Below, piece after piece: positions 1 to 11,937 of a stretch of 64,000 nucleotides of DNA (positions within the stretch are counted from its first letter, which is position 1; every line of letters starts with the position of its first letter). Source of the stretch: Turritopsis dohrnii (lineage: Eukaryota > Cnidaria > Hydrozoa > Anthoathecata > Oceaniidae); NCBI GenBank assembly GCA_027922465.2, contig BQMF02000287.1, forward strand, positions 124,001-188,000. Reading direction: 5' to 3'. The notes under the pieces are model-generated. The model was not told where the DNA came from, made no database searches, and was given only the letters and a program-made list of their open reading frames with translations. The translations under genes were made by a program, and so were the position numbers.

Positions 1-59
1 ACAAGATAAACGAAAGGGCCGTTTATACATTTCTTCCGCCATCAGCCATCAGCCATTTG

Positions 60-840
60 TTCCAGAAAGGCGCGTTAATAAATACGTAATAGACAGCTAG
101 TTCGGGAGAAAGGCGCGTTAATGATTATATAGTGGACAGTTAGTTCGGGAAAAGGCGCGACAATAATTACGTAATGGCCAGTTAGTTGGAAAAGGCGCGA
201 TAATAAATGAAATGGCCAGTTAGTTCGGGAAAGGCGCGTTAATAATTGCGTAATGGACAGTTAATTCGGGAAAGGCGCGATATAATAAACGAAATGGCCA
301 GTTAGTTTAAAAAGGCGTGATAATTCTTAAGAAAAGGACAGTTAATTTTGGAGCGATGTCAAGATATAATGGACAGTTAGTTCGGGAAAGGCGTGTTAAT
401 AATTACGTAGTGGCCAGTTAGTTCGGGAAAGACGCGTTAATGATTATATAGTGGACAGTTAGTTCGGGAAAAGGCGCGATAACAATTACGTAATGGCCAG
501 TTAGTTTGGGAAAGGCGCGATAATAAACGAAATGGCCAGTTAGTTTAAAAAGGCGTGATAATTCTTAAGAAAAGGACAGTTAATTTTGGAGCGATGTCAA
601 GATATAATGGACAGTTAGTTCGGGAAAGGCGTGTTAATAATTACGTAGTGGCCAGTTAGTTCGGGAAAGACGCGTTAATGATTATATAGTGGACAGTTAG
701 TTCGGGAAAAGGCGCGATAACAATTACGTAATGGCCAGTTAGTTTGGGAAAGGCGCGATAATAAACGAAATGGCCAGTTAGTTCGGGAAAGGCGCGTTAA
801 TATACGAAATGGACAGTAAGCTCAAAAGGACGTGATAATT
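60..840. repeat. ~40-bp minisatellite with 238-bp higher-order repeat
   Basis: Monomers of 35-42 bp share the core GTTAGTTCGGGAAAGGCGCG followed by an AT-rich variable part and an ending GGACA or GGCCA. From 301 the array shows a higher-order structure: a block of six monomers (40, 35, 41, 41, 42 and 39 bp, sum 238) at 301-538 is repeated almost exactly at 539-776. Flanking monomers are more diverged. No open reading frame of note. The array may extend left of the window. Confidence 0.85.
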
Positions 841-3594
841 TAAGTAAATATTTTCTTGTAATGGAAGGATTAAATAACGTATGGACAGTTAAATTTCTAA
901 TGTGGTCGATATTTTTATGATCGAGAAAGGTGGCATAGGCAGATAAAACGTGATAATGTTAACTCAGTAATAAAATGTAGTTGATGGAATAAAATGTCAC
1001 TAATGGGCCACGGTAAATATATGAAATGATTCAACATTGTTATTTATATCAAAATTTGCTAAGTTCACTGGTCAGTATGTCAATTTCAAAATCTCTAGAA
1101 CTTCTTCTTGTAAAGTCAGTATATATACACTTTTGTCACAAAAAAGACAGAAAAACAAAAACTTTTGAAATTTTCACAATTCTTTAACCTATGAAGTCTT
1201 TCTCAAGTGTCAATATATACTTATTAATATACTTCAAAACAATATGTATATGTTGTATATGTTCACTAACAGGATAGTATAAATACGAATACCGATATTT
1301 CACATATCAAGGAAATTGCTTTCTAGGTTGTTATCTTCCCTTAAATCGTCTCCGTCGTTCTCGTTAGCCCATTCTTCTCTCTCTGAAGGTACTTAATACA
1401 TGACAATTTTTAGGATTTTTATAACCAAGCTATGTAACATATAGTTTTAAATCATTACATGGGATCTTGAATCCATTATGGCAGATGATTTGATTTTGAG
1501 TAAACACTGTATTGTTGTTAAGCTCTAAGTGTAAATTTTACCTTTATCCTCCTTATGTGTTTTACAGTGCTTATATCTTTATGTATTATACTGCTTAAGA
1601 TATAGAATTTTAAAGTCAATGTAAACTTGTTATGAAAATCCTACAAATTGTCATATACCGTAAAGTAAAATTAGATTACATTTTCATTCTTTGTATGTGC
1701 ACATGCTTGTTTTAGTTTTTGACTCCTTTTCTTAGACCCACACATTGAACAATTTTTTTTGCTTCGAAAACATTGTGATTTATATTCATAACTGAAGCCA
1801 CTAAATTCTAACATAAGGAATCTGAGTGAATGGAAATTTATATAAATTAAATGATTTTATGATATTTAAATAATAGAAATATAAGTCAATCTGTGATCAA
1901 TAAATAATGTTTCAACAGATATTTGTGATTTCTGTTGTATTGTTGATAACATTCATAAATCATGTTATAAAAAAATATCATGTTTTCCCCCAGAAATGTT
2001 TGAAGATGCTCAGCCTCATATCTCTAAATATGCTCTTAAATTTTAGCACATGTGTGAGCCTACAATTAAAGTTCTTAGAAACTAAAAAAGACTGTCGTTA
2101 TTCACTATTCTGTTGTTTTATCAGTCAAAAGAGCATCAAAATTTATCTTGTTCACTTGTTGATTATTTTAAGAACTTTTTGTTGTTAGCCTTTCTCATTA
2201 TAAATACATAATGACACCATACTAGTGCTTTATGAATGGAAATGATAGCTAAAATAATGTTATTTTGAATAATTAAATTTCAGACTCCATGTCTTGTCTT
2301 CCTTTCTCCCTCAGCAGTAACTCGGATGAAAATTCCGAGCTCTTTTTCTAGAATATAAAAGCTCTTCTAGTTACAAAAATACAAGCCTTCAAAGTTAGGA
2401 GCACTTGAGGCTAAATTTATTCCATTTAGCAAATTGATAAAATATTCCAAGTAAGATATCTTCAGTTCTACAAACGCAAGTTACATGAAACTTGGAGTGC
2501 TTTAAGATTATTACTAACGCTTTGAAATGAAATTAAAATTTATCTTTTTGGATCACTTTATGAAGGTATATTCCAAAGAAACTGGAAAATTTGCTCCTCA
2601 AACCTCAAAAATTATTTGTAGAACACTAAAATACGTCTTTTTGGAAAATTTTTGGTGAATTATTAAAAAAATAATTAAATTAGAGCAAAAAAACTGATTT
2701 TCGACTTTTTCAAGGAGCCACTTTTTGCCAATCCTTAAAAAAACACTGACTTAGCAGTGACCTTTAACACACTCTTATAACTCTTATAATATTAATATTC
2801 AATGAAAATGTGCAGCAAAAATTAATTCAATTTCCGCGCTTTTAAGCGTAGGAAATTGTTTAGTTTACACATTTTATCTAATCTATCTGTGTCACAGTTT
2901 TTTGCTGTTTTCGGAAAGTACGTTCGGATTTCGGATTGTTTGTTTATTCAGAATAGTTAATGACAGACCCAAAACTCTATGCTAAATGTAATACAAGAAG
3001 GCCACTTTCAATATTAATTCATAAAAATATTAACTTTTTTATACTCTTGAAATACTTTTAGAAGTTATTTTAGCTGTTTTATGTTAAAAACTTTCCAATT
3101 CAATCTTTAACATTTTTGTTATCAAATCTGTATTCACACAGAGCACGTGAAAACTTTTCCAACCGATTTCGTTTATGTTTTGAGGAGGAAGTTGTAGAAG
3201 TAGCTTCGTAGAAGCTTTGAAGAAGAATTTTAAGAAGACTTCTTTCCTGTCTTTATCTACTATTGCAATCGAAATATTATCATGAGAACTTCCCTTATAG
3301 AAGATATATTGCTGACTCTTGAAAAAGAAAGATGAAGGATAATTGATAAAACAAAACTGTGCTGTGAAAAAACTTTCAATATCACAGCAGAAATGTATGT
3401 AGTATCAACAATACTGGTGAAGACATCTTATCAATAAACGCATGAAACATGCTCATTTCATTTAATAAATATTACACTAACTTGAAGATATTGAAAAAAA
3501 GTAAACAAATGAAATTGTCATAGAAAGCACAAATTACTTCACTTGTGGCGGATGAATTGACCCAAACTGTCTACATACTCATACATGCTGAATG
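841..3594. other. AT-rich non-coding stretch, no supported gene
   Basis: No convincing coding region. A short segment at 1328-1389 is bounded by an acceptor-like TTCTAG and a donor-like GAAG/GTACTT and is open in one frame (Ser-rich). I cannot connect it to any other exon, so I do not call it. An AT-rich 93-codon ORF near 1907-2188 has low-complexity composition and no recognisable domain. Confidence 0.5.
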
Positions 3595-3598
3595 TATA

Positions 3599-4645
3599 TG
3601 TTACGGGGAATTTGATAAATTGGAAATTATGCATATTCCCCGGTTATTATGCATAATGACCAAAAATTGGTTTCTCTTTGGGTAATTTTGCATAATAACC
3701 GGTCATTTTCTGTAATTCCCATTAAAGTTGGTAAATGTAACAAATATCATGAGGTTCGTTACTTTCACCGGTTATTTTACATAATAACCATTCGTTTTTG
3801 GGGAGTGTTATTTATCAACCTGTTATTCTTTTGTATAGGATGAAGTGATAAGATTAATGAGAAAATAAGATTTTTACGCATAATATCGGGATCAATTCAC
3901 AACTCGCACAGCAGGAATCGTCGATATTTCTGATGTCCCTTCAACTGATATATCACTACGAAAATGCGCGGGAAAGTCATCGTTATCTGGCGGGCAAGGC
4001 TACAAGCTGTGAAACTGTAAGACAGCTTGCCCAAACAATTCGTGCTCGTGTAGAAAAGCTAAAAAACTGTGTACTTCTAAGTGCCACAGCAGCTTACCTG
4101 TGACAATAAATAAAAGACATTGATATGTTAATTTTTACTCTTTTGTTAGTTTTATTTTCTTAGTTTTCTAGTTTTGTTTTATCATCGCTGGTTATTTTAG
4201 AGTAAAAAAACAGCTTTATAAAAATAGAACGACGTTGTTTTTCTTGGAGATACTACATTAACTAACTTGAAAAGTATTTTAACATACCCTTTTTCGCTTA
4301 TTATTTTATAGCTTGATAATCTTCTTTCGAGAAGATCTTACGTAACGACGTAAAACAAAGAAACGATACGTCTCCTTTCCTTTCAATTCTGTTTAAGCAC
4401 AATTCCCAACCCAGAGATTTTACATATTCCCCAAAAGAACCTAGAAATTATGCATACTAGCCGGTGAATTTGACAAATAGAACACTTTTTAATCACATTC
4501 TCCACTCTCTATGGGAATTATATAAAACAACCGGGAAATTTGATGAAAAAATCTGTATTAATCAAATTACCCAATTTGACCGGGAATTATGTAAAATAAC
4601 TGGTTAATATGCATAATCCCCGAATTTATCACAATCCCCGTAACA
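3599..4645. mobile_element. Ginger-like non-autonomous DNA transposon
   Basis: The ends are inverted repeats starting TGTTACGGGG and continuing, with mismatches, for roughly 100 bp (GATAAATT, ATTATGCATA motifs on both sides). The element is flanked by a perfect 4-bp duplication, TATA at 3595-3598 and 4646-4649. Ends beginning TGT and a 4-bp duplication are what is described for Ginger elements, DNA transposons with a retroviral-type integrase. Length is 1047 bp, too short to be autonomous. It contains the decayed integrase tail described separately. Confidence 0.75.
3906..4101 (+). pseudogene. Decayed Cys-rich C-terminal tail of a KRBA2/Ginger-type integrase protein
   Basis: Translation of 3910-4100 gives a line resembling the C-terminus of KRBA2-like integrase proteins of cnidarian mobile elements: SDVPSTDISLRKCAGKSS, then a GGQGYK stretch, then a Cys-rich knot CKTACPNNSCSCRKAKKLC ending CTSKCHSS. 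One TGA sits where a Cys codon of the first CxC pair is expected. The upstream catalytic part is absent. It lies inside the Ginger-like terminal repeats, so the element is probably an internally deleted derivative. The family assignment is from recalled motif pattern and not from a search. Confidence 0.55.
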
Positions 4646-4649
4646 TATA

Positions 4650-5185
4650 TCACACCATGCGCAAGATATTAGAAAACAATATGTCTAATAAAACTGTTTT
4701 TCTGGCTCCGAAACGTCATAGTGAATTGAAAAGTTAAGTTTAATAAATTAAAGAAGGGAGTAATTTGGTGAATTCCAGACTGTATCAAATTATTAGTCAT
4801 TGTACAATGCTCAGTCAAGTTATCACTGAGTGGGACTGCTTAGTGTTAAATTCACATTGGAAAAGATGACATTGTTCGAAATAATCAAGATTTTTTCCAA
4901 TGCAAACCACTCAATGGAGGCGCAATGATTTAGTTTGGGATATATGTAATGTCAAGAAAACATACTTTGGATGATGATTAGAATCAAACCAATTATGTAC
5001 ATACAATGAGATCACTAAAGCCTTGTGAAAATTTGGATTGTAATATGTTATAAGAAACAATATATGTTTGAAAAGAACATTGTAATACAGATCCTAACAA
5101 AGTTTTATTGTGTCTTGTGTCTTTTCATGCACATTTGTGTTATTTATAAACTCCATGGAAAGATTCAAGTGGTAATGACAGTAGC
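4650..5185. other. Non-coding, nothing recognised
   Basis: AT-rich sequence between two small transposons. No ORF with recognisable composition, no repeat structure seen. Confidence 0.4.
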
Positions 5186-5350
5186 CTGTGGCGGATCTAG
5201 AGGGTAGTTGCAACTTGTAGATAAACGCATTAACATAATTTGTGAATTAAACTTATATTATCAATGGGATTATTAGAACGTTTTTCTTTTATGTTTGAAT
5301 TGCTAACACTCTCCTACACAAGTTGTGGCTTACCTTTGGATCCGCCACTG
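5186..5350. mobile_element. hAT-like MITE, 165 bp
   Basis: Left end CTGTGGCGGATCTAGAGG and the reverse complement of the right end CAGTGGCGGATCCAAAGG match closely. The C(A/T)GTGGCGGATC start is a common hAT terminus. ACAAGTTG occurs in inverted orientation further in. The flanking 8-mers do not match, so no target duplication can be shown. Confidence 0.6.
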
Positions 5351-6177
5351 GCAGGTTTAGTAGAAATAGATTTTCATATTGTATGTTATGTTGATTTAAG
5401 TTATATACAATATAATTTTTATCTTCTTGTAATCCTGTTAACTGTCATGGATTAAAATCTTTGAAATGGCCAAGTTTTTCCTGCTCCTACTAATCCAAAT
5501 TATGAACAATTTCATGTAATGTTTACTTAAATATGTTACCAAATTCACATATGTGGCAAAACTTGGAAGGTTTGCACAAAGAACAATTGAAAGGTCCTGA
5601 TGTTAAATTTGGCAGTCACTTTTGCAGATTTGATCATAAATAGACGATGTCTTCAGTTTTTAAACAAGTTTGACCTATTTTAAATCATTTGGTTGTAATA
5701 GATTTAATAGTGTTGAGGTCAATACAATTGTGAAAGTCTTCAATCCATACAGCTTCTTTTTTCAAATGATTTTGGTTCACTTCTATCAAATATCATTTTA
5801 TTCTCCATGTGAACCATAAGTCATATTTTTGGAATTGTGATAGACCTGTTCCACATAAGCAACAAGAAAAGAATGGATAGTCATTCAGATATCTTAAAAA
5901 TTAGGATTTATCAATTTCCTCTAGGCTTGATACGGAAATTGTTCAAGCCTTGAGGCTTCTAGTTGCGTTTGTTATTGAAATGTTTCCTATGAAACTAAAT
6001 CCAAAGTCCAGGCCATAATATCAAGAGACTCATTTTCTCAGCACGATTGCGAAATTGCAATATACTGGGTGTCTCAGAAAGACTTATCCGCAAACTTTCA
6101 ATGCTATTTCTCAACAATTATTTGTCAAAGTATTGTGAAATTTACATCTCAAGAAAGCCCTTTTTCAGTACTTTCTG

Positions 6178-6463
6178 CAGCGATGGTGTAGTGGTTAGTA
6201 CCTTTGAGTGCGACCGCTGCGACCCGTGTTCGAGTCCAGTCATGTCGTATCTCAATACACCACTCCGATGCGCTTTAAAAGCAGCGTATCAGCCCATTAG
6301 GAGCCATCGACTGACTGCACACTGGCCTTCGGGCAAGTTAGAGCAATGCTATACGTATCTCTGGCGGTAAGTCAACTAATAGTTGCAAGTCGGCGGGCGG
6401 AAGAACCAACCATTACGGATGGAAGCCCAAGGACTAAAAACTCCCGTTACTTACTTACTTACT
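6178..6463 (+). mobile_element. tRNA-derived SINE, plus-strand copy
   Basis: The head carries an A-box-like GATGGTGTAGTGGTTAGTA and a B-box-like GTTCGAGTCC (around 6231), as in a tRNA-derived Pol III promoter. A ~190-bp body follows, ending in a (TTAC)n tail. It is flanked by a perfect 9-bp duplication TACTTTCTG (6169-6177 and 6464-6472). A near-identical copy lies on the minus strand at 16087-16381. A 107-codon ORF across this copy is only SINE sequence and should not be annotated as a protein. Confidence 0.9.
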
Positions 6464-8635
6464 TACTTTCTGTTGATATAAAATTTTTAAGAAAATGATT
6501 ATTCTTCGGAAAGTTATTGAAGGAAAATACATAGATTTATAAAACAGACAGGTGTTCTCTCAAAATTGTGTGCATGTACCAGTATTATCGTAACAAAACT
6601 TAATTCAATAAAATCTTTATCTGGAAATTAAGATACAAAGCATATCAAACACTTATCAATGTCTCATTTGACTTGTGTAACAGTTTATCTATGCTATGTA
6701 AGGATATCTTTATAAATGAAACAAATACGATTGTTCTTGAATTGACCTGAAAGCAAATCTGATTGCGAATAAATACAAGTTCACATTAAAATCAAAAGAA
6801 GTTAAAAAAACTTAGAGTATACTTCACAAAATTCCATGCAGTTCTTTATTCTCATGATTATAAAGAGTTCAAAAGAAAACTTCTCACACACATCACAAAT
6901 ATGAATTTTGCAAAAGAATGACTAAAGAGTGGCAATGCACCAGTCATACATTTTTGTCCTTCTTCATTGAAAATAAAAAAATAGTCAGGTAGAATTATGT
7001 AAAATTGTACCGAAACTGGGACAAAATTCAAAACAAGCTGAAACTTTGCACAGAGGTTCCCTAAGGGGTCCTAAATCACCGAAAAAAAGCCCCATTGATT
7101 TGACACCGGGAACATCGTATTCTAAAGGTGGAAATTTGGGCCAGTCCCAAAATATTGTTCGAAAAAAAGTTTTTCTAAAAAGTATGTTTTACGTATCAAA
7201 TGAAAGATAATTACAAGAGGAACAAAAAAGTTGCTTACACCAAGTCATGAAAATCAATCCACAAGGAGGTATAAGGTTTGAAAGAGCACCCATCATGATG
7301 TCATTTATATTTTCTAAAGTTTAACTTTTAGATTGGCTACTCTAATATTTTTGGTTTTTAATTGCTTTTTCCTGTTTGTTTTGCATGTTTTAACCTTTGT
7401 TTTTGAAGACATTGCATTGCTGAAAAGCAATATTTTAATCATATTAACATAGCTAGTATTGACTTTCACATATACAGTAAAAACAATGAAAAACTCCTCA
7501 GTAATTGCAGTGTTTATTTGCCAATCAATGCACCACTTGATTTTTTAGATAAGAATTAATAAATGTATTTTATCAATATATGAAACAGACAGAATGTGTG
7601 TTTTCCGCATTCTTTGCAAGGAAGAAGATATATCGGAAAATTTGGTGAAAGTCCAGAGTAAAGGATTGAAGACATTAGTCCGGATTTCTAGTGAAAGACA
7701 GCTTGAAGAATTGTCCAGGTTTTGATTTTGATTATAAGTGTTGTAATACAGTTCGAATACCCAGATATATACTTTATTATAATATAGTGTAGATATGTAG
7801 TACAGCTTTTGGAGACAGAATAGTTTAAATCTGTTTTTAGCATTTTGAAGGAAAAATTGAAGCAAGAGCCAATCGGGCAAGTCTTTGTGCACCATGAGTG
7901 TAGACGCAAATTTGTTGATGCACGAAAATCTAGCGACAATAGCAAGAGCCTAAAACGTTTAAGATCATCTGTGGATACTCAAGATCGATTTGATTGGAAA
8001 TCGTGCTGTGCTTTATGCGGAAAAGGTGATAAAAAGCATAAGCCGATAAGTGAGGTGGAAACCATTCCAATATTAAAAAATCTTCTTCAAAAGTGTGATA
8101 AGCGTAACGATGAATGGGGAGATACAGTTCGTGATAGGCTGCTACTATGCAATGATCTTGTTGCAGATGAAGCATTTTACCACCGCACATGTATAAGTGT
8201 GTTGTGCGCAGTTATGTAATTTTTGCGCAGATATGTAATTTCTGCGCAGATATGTAATTATTTTGCGCAGTTATGTAATTTCTGCGCAGTTATGTAATTA
8301 TTTTGCGCAGATATGTAATTTTTGAGCTGCGCAGTTATGTAATCGAGTGCTGCGCAGATATGTAAAATGCGGACTTTTTAATACAACTATTTTTTCTAGA
8401 TTTTTTTCACTCAACTACCACTGCTTTTGCGATTTATCATAAAATCTTTTATGAATGACATGATAATCTATATTTTAGGAAAGATTAAGAATTTTAAGAT
8501 AAAAAAACTCTTTTGTAAGAACTTCGATTACTTTCAAGGCAGAAAATGAGCGTGTTCATGTTGTTACACCGTCAAATGTAGTAACTCCGTCAAATGTAGT
8601 AAACCTACGACAAATGTAGTAAATACCTTTAAGTT

Positions 8636-9075
8636 TGGAATGAACCATAATTAGGCCAAACACTTGAAGGTCTTAACCAGGTAACTTTTCAGGGGCTATC
8701 AGGTGGCCGCATAATTAAAACCAAAATCGCGCATGCGCAGTAAAAAGACGCTAATATGAGCTGAATGAGCCGTAATTAGGAAAAACACATTAAGGTCTTC
8801 GCCAAGTAATTTTTCCAGTGCTATCAGGTGCCTGTGTAATAAGCCTGTAATTTGCGCATGCGCATTCACAGCATGTTAGTACACGTAAAATCAGTCATAA
8901 TTAGGCAAAACACATGAACGTCTTCACCAGGTAACTTTTCAAAGGCTATCAGGTGGCCATATAATAAAACCAAAAATCGCGCATGCGCAGTAGAAATATA
9001 CTTGTATGAGGTTAATGAGCCATACTAAGTTAAAACCCTCGAAGGTCTTAACCAGGTAACTTTTTAAAGTTTATA
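8636..9075. repeat. ~126-bp tandem repeat, three and a half copies
   Basis: Units begin near 8636, 8762, 8888 and 9014. Each carries CATAATTAGG, an AGGTCTTAACCAGGTAACTTTT-type core, GCTATCAGGTG and the palindromic GCGCATGCGCAGT. The last unit is truncated. It sits inside the 8199-10168 element. Confidence 0.75.
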
Positions 9076-9485
9076 AATTCAGGCTATTGTTTTCCATCAC
9101 TATGTTGCGGAATATTTTTTTTGCGGAATAGAAATCTTCACTAAAAGTATATGTCAGTTCTCTTTAACATTTAATTTCAAATAAACAAGATCCAGATAAT
9201 CCTGACATGAACTTATACTTGTCAAGTCACTTGGCATGAGCAAGTTGTCTCTGTTAATAAAATCATCGTATGTGGCAGAGTAATCGGTGCAGTTTTGCAC
9301 TTAGAGATGTTATTGAAAAGTGTGCAAAGACCAATAAAAATTTGTAGGAGTGTGAAGTGGAATTGTGCGCCTATAACGCATCAAACGTCGATTTTGCTCT
9401 AGAATGTTATGTTTTGCTTTGTTAGTTCATAAAAGTGTTAGGGTTTTTCAGATTTTTTTAGGATACTTGTGTTCTCTATCCATAT

Positions 9486-9960
9486 TCATAAATGAAAAAA
9501 ATGAAAAAATGAAAGAAAAATAAGAGATCTGTCTAACTCAGTGAGAATCACCTTAATTAAGTTTTTCTTTTCGAGGACCCCCACATCTCTGCAACTTCTC
9601 CGTAAACCGTGTTTATCATAATGGTACACAGAAAAAAGGTGCAAATTCTGTAAATTTGGACCAAATTGGGCCAAAAATCCCCTTTTTATCCAAATTTTCG
9701 AAAAATTCGCCTCATTTCTGAAATCAGAATCTTGGAATTGTCCTTCGTGTAAATTTTCAAAAGAAACGGACCATTCTGTAAATTTGGACCAAATTGGGCC
9801 TAAAATCCCCTTTTGACACAAATTTTCGTAAAAGTTCGCCTCATCTCTGAAATCAAAATCTTGGAATTGTCCTTCGTGTAAATTTTCAAAACAAACGGAC
9901 CATTCTGTAAATTTGGACCAAATTGGGCCTAAAATACCCTTTTGACACAAATTTTGGAAA
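9486..9960 (-). repeat. ~128-bp tandem repeat, open on the minus strand
   Basis: Three copies with periods of 128-129 bp (ATTCTGTAAATTTGGACC at 9645, 9773, 9902). Because 129 is divisible by three, a 154-codon minus-strand frame stays open through the copies and reads as a repeated ~43-residue peptide (LGPIWSKFTEWSVSFENLHE). There is no start-context or splice evidence. The frame may be open only because the repeat is. Confidence 0.6.
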
Positions 9961-11937
9961 AATGGCCCTCAAATTTGCAATCAAAACCTTCAAAACTGAG
10001 TTCTTATCAAACGAACATTTAGCCATAAAAAAGTCCGTATTTTACATATCTGCGCAGCACTCGATTACATAACTGCGCAGCTCAAAAATTACATATCTGC
10101 GCAAAATAATTACATAACTGCGCAAAATAATTACATATCTGCGCAAAAATTACATAACTGCGCACAACAGTAAGTTTTACAGTTATGGTAACACAGGAAA
10201 TAGAGTTGGACGCCCCGTTGACTGTACAATGTTGGATAGTTCTCAAAAGGTATGTGAACGGCTGGAGGAAGAGACTGGCTGTGAGGCATACAACCTAGAT
10301 GAGGTTTATAATAAGATGGTGGAAATAAGTGGAGACGTTTCCCATTGCTATAGTGTGAAACAACTGAAAAGAAAGCTAAAGGAACGTTACAATGATCATC
10401 TTATATTTGCAGAAGAACCTGGCCGTTCAAATATTCTTTGCTTCAAAAATTTTGCTTGGTTTATTTTGGACAAATTTAAAAAATGTAAGGCTCCGTCACC
10501 AAGTGAAATTGTTTTAGCGGCGGCCAAGATCATCAAATCTGACATACGAGCAATGGATTGTGACAAGACCTATTACCCAAATATAAACCGAATGGGTGAT
10601 ATTGAATATGCTAAAAGATGGATTCCAGATAGTTTACTTGACTTTTTGAAACAGTTGATACCATCAGAGCTCAAACAAGTCAGTATTGGTCAATGCATAT
10701 CACAGTCTTCAAGACCAAGGTCAATGATGGCATCAATTCCATTCGGAATCGGAGTTGATATTGATAAGTCATTTGGAACAAAATGGTTAGTGAATCATCT
10801 TGCAAAACTTGGCTTCTCTATTTCGTATGATGAGGTTACCCTTTTTAAGAAGTCAGCTGCAATATCCGTCATATCCGTCTCATCTCGCGAAACAAGGACG
10901 TACGAGTCAATATTTACTCGCTTAAGAGATATCATAGAGATACGGAGGTATATATCTTAGATATCTTAAATTAGGTATAATTTATTTTAGATGCAAAATA
11001 TCTTCAAAGTCTTTTATTTCTAAAACTTTATCTTCACACTTCAGGTTATTCAATGGAAGATGTTGAACGAAAATATACCGGAACCAACAGAATGGGGATG
11101 GATGAGAACAGAAAAGGGTATGCAACCAGTTAAGACCAGAAAAGAGATTGCGCCACCCAATATTTTAAAAATCATTCGATGTAATTGTAAACTATCGTCC
11201 AAAAATCCGTGTGGGACCAACCTATGTTCGTGCCGTAAGAATGGGATAAACTGTATGCCGGCATGTGGTGACTGCCATGGAAACGATTGTAACAACAAAG
11301 CAGTAAGTTGAAATTTGAAATATGACTTAATAATCATATTACAGTAATAATACCAATTTAATGTACACAAACTATGGCAGCATTCATATTCCCGATAACC
11401 GTGCAACCGTATCCTCTAATTTAGGTACCAGGAAATCCCCCTGGAATACAGTCAGATGAATCAACAATTGAAAACAATAACGACGACGACGACGACGACG
11501 ACGATAGAAATATATTTAACATTTTTGCAGAATGATTTTCATGACTTGGCGTGAACAAGTTTTTTGTTCTTCTTGTAATTATCTTGCATTTGGTATACTA
11601 TTTTGAAAACCATTACTTTGAACAATTTTTTGGGACTGGCCCAAATTTCCACCTTTAGAATATGATGTTCCCGGGGTCAAATGACTTAGTGTAAGCAAGT
11701 TTTTATTCCTCTTGAAAGTATCTTTCATTTGATATATAAAACATACTTTTTTGAAAAAAAATTTTTTCAAACAATTTTTTGGGACTGACCCAAATTTCCA
11801 CCTTTAGAATACGATGTTCCCGGGGTCAAATTGATGGGGCTTTTTTTTGGTGATTAAGGACCCCTTTGGGAACCTCTGTGCAAAGTTTCAGCTTGTTTTG
11901 AATTTTGTCCCGGTCTCAGCGTAACTCTACCTGACTA

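Larger units (their letters stand above)
8199..10168. mobile_element. 1.97 kb inverted-repeat element inserted in a transposon exon
   Basis: Both ends are ~170-bp inverted repeats built of tandem ~19-bp blocks (GCGCAGTTATGTAATTTTT and variants, eight GCGCA blocks on the left, six on the right), followed on both sides by the (A)GTCCG(T/C)ATTTTACA motif. Removing the element and one copy of AGT (8196-8198 / 10169-10171) restores the host reading frame exactly (...TCIS/KFYSYGN...), which supports a 3-bp target duplication. The inside contains two unrelated tandem arrays and no recognisable transposase. It is non-autonomous. Superfamily undetermined. Confidence 0.8.
7594..11535 (+). pseudogene. 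Interrupted, internally deleted transposon protein with N-terminal zinc motifs and C-terminal CxC-type domain
   Basis: Exon 1 (7594-7718, ATG CVFRILCK) ends in CCAG/GTTTTG. Exon 2 starts after TTTTTAG at 7841 and encodes VFVHHECRRKF, CCALCGKG and a FYHRTCIS stretch up to 8198, where another transposon is inserted. The same frame resumes at 10172 (KFYSYGNTGNRVGRPVD) and runs to about 10960 through FGTKWLVNHLAKLGFSISYD. A later exon at 11045-11302 carries a Cys-rich CNCK..CGTNLCSCRKNG..CGDCHGNDC domain. The last exon, 11425-11535, ends in an Asp run and a stop. The family is common in cnidarian genomes as uncharacterised transposon protein. The central part expected between the two halves is missing, and the 10945 donor does not join 11045 in frame. 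Catalytic class unknown. Confidence 0.6.
6982..11937 (+). mobile_element. ~5 kb DNA transposon with long inverted ends, internally interrupted
   Basis: The left end (from TAGTCAGGTAGAATTATG) and the reverse complement of the right end (TAGTCAGGTAGAGTTACG) match for about 250 bp, including GGGACAAAATTCAAAACAAG and TTTGCACAGAGGTTCCC. The inner right part contains the subterminal motif (GGGACTG-CCCAAATTTCCACC) twice, the left only once. The element encodes an intron-containing protein (7594-11535). It has been hit by a second element at 8199-10168, without which it would be about 2.98 kb. The flanks are A-rich, so the target duplication is unclear and the superfamily is left open. Confidence 0.75.

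Noticed and set aside
60..840. CRISPR-like regularly spaced repeats
   Set aside because: The spacers are themselves homologous and AT-rich, the monomers vary, and the genome is eukaryotic. This is a minisatellite.
1328..1389. Possible 62-bp exon
   Set aside because: The splice-like borders are plausible but there is no partner exon, and such sites are frequent in AT-rich DNA.
1907..2188. 93-codon ORF
   Set aside because: Composition follows the AT-rich background. No domain or splice context.
6178..6260. Possible tRNA gene
   Set aside because: It has A and B boxes but no clear acceptor stem or CCA-side pairing, and it continues into a SINE body with a (TTAC)n tail.
6047..6370. 107-codon ORF on plus and its counterpart at 16189-16386
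   Set aside because: Both are read through the same tRNA-derived SINE. The shared peptide reflects the repeat, not a protein family.
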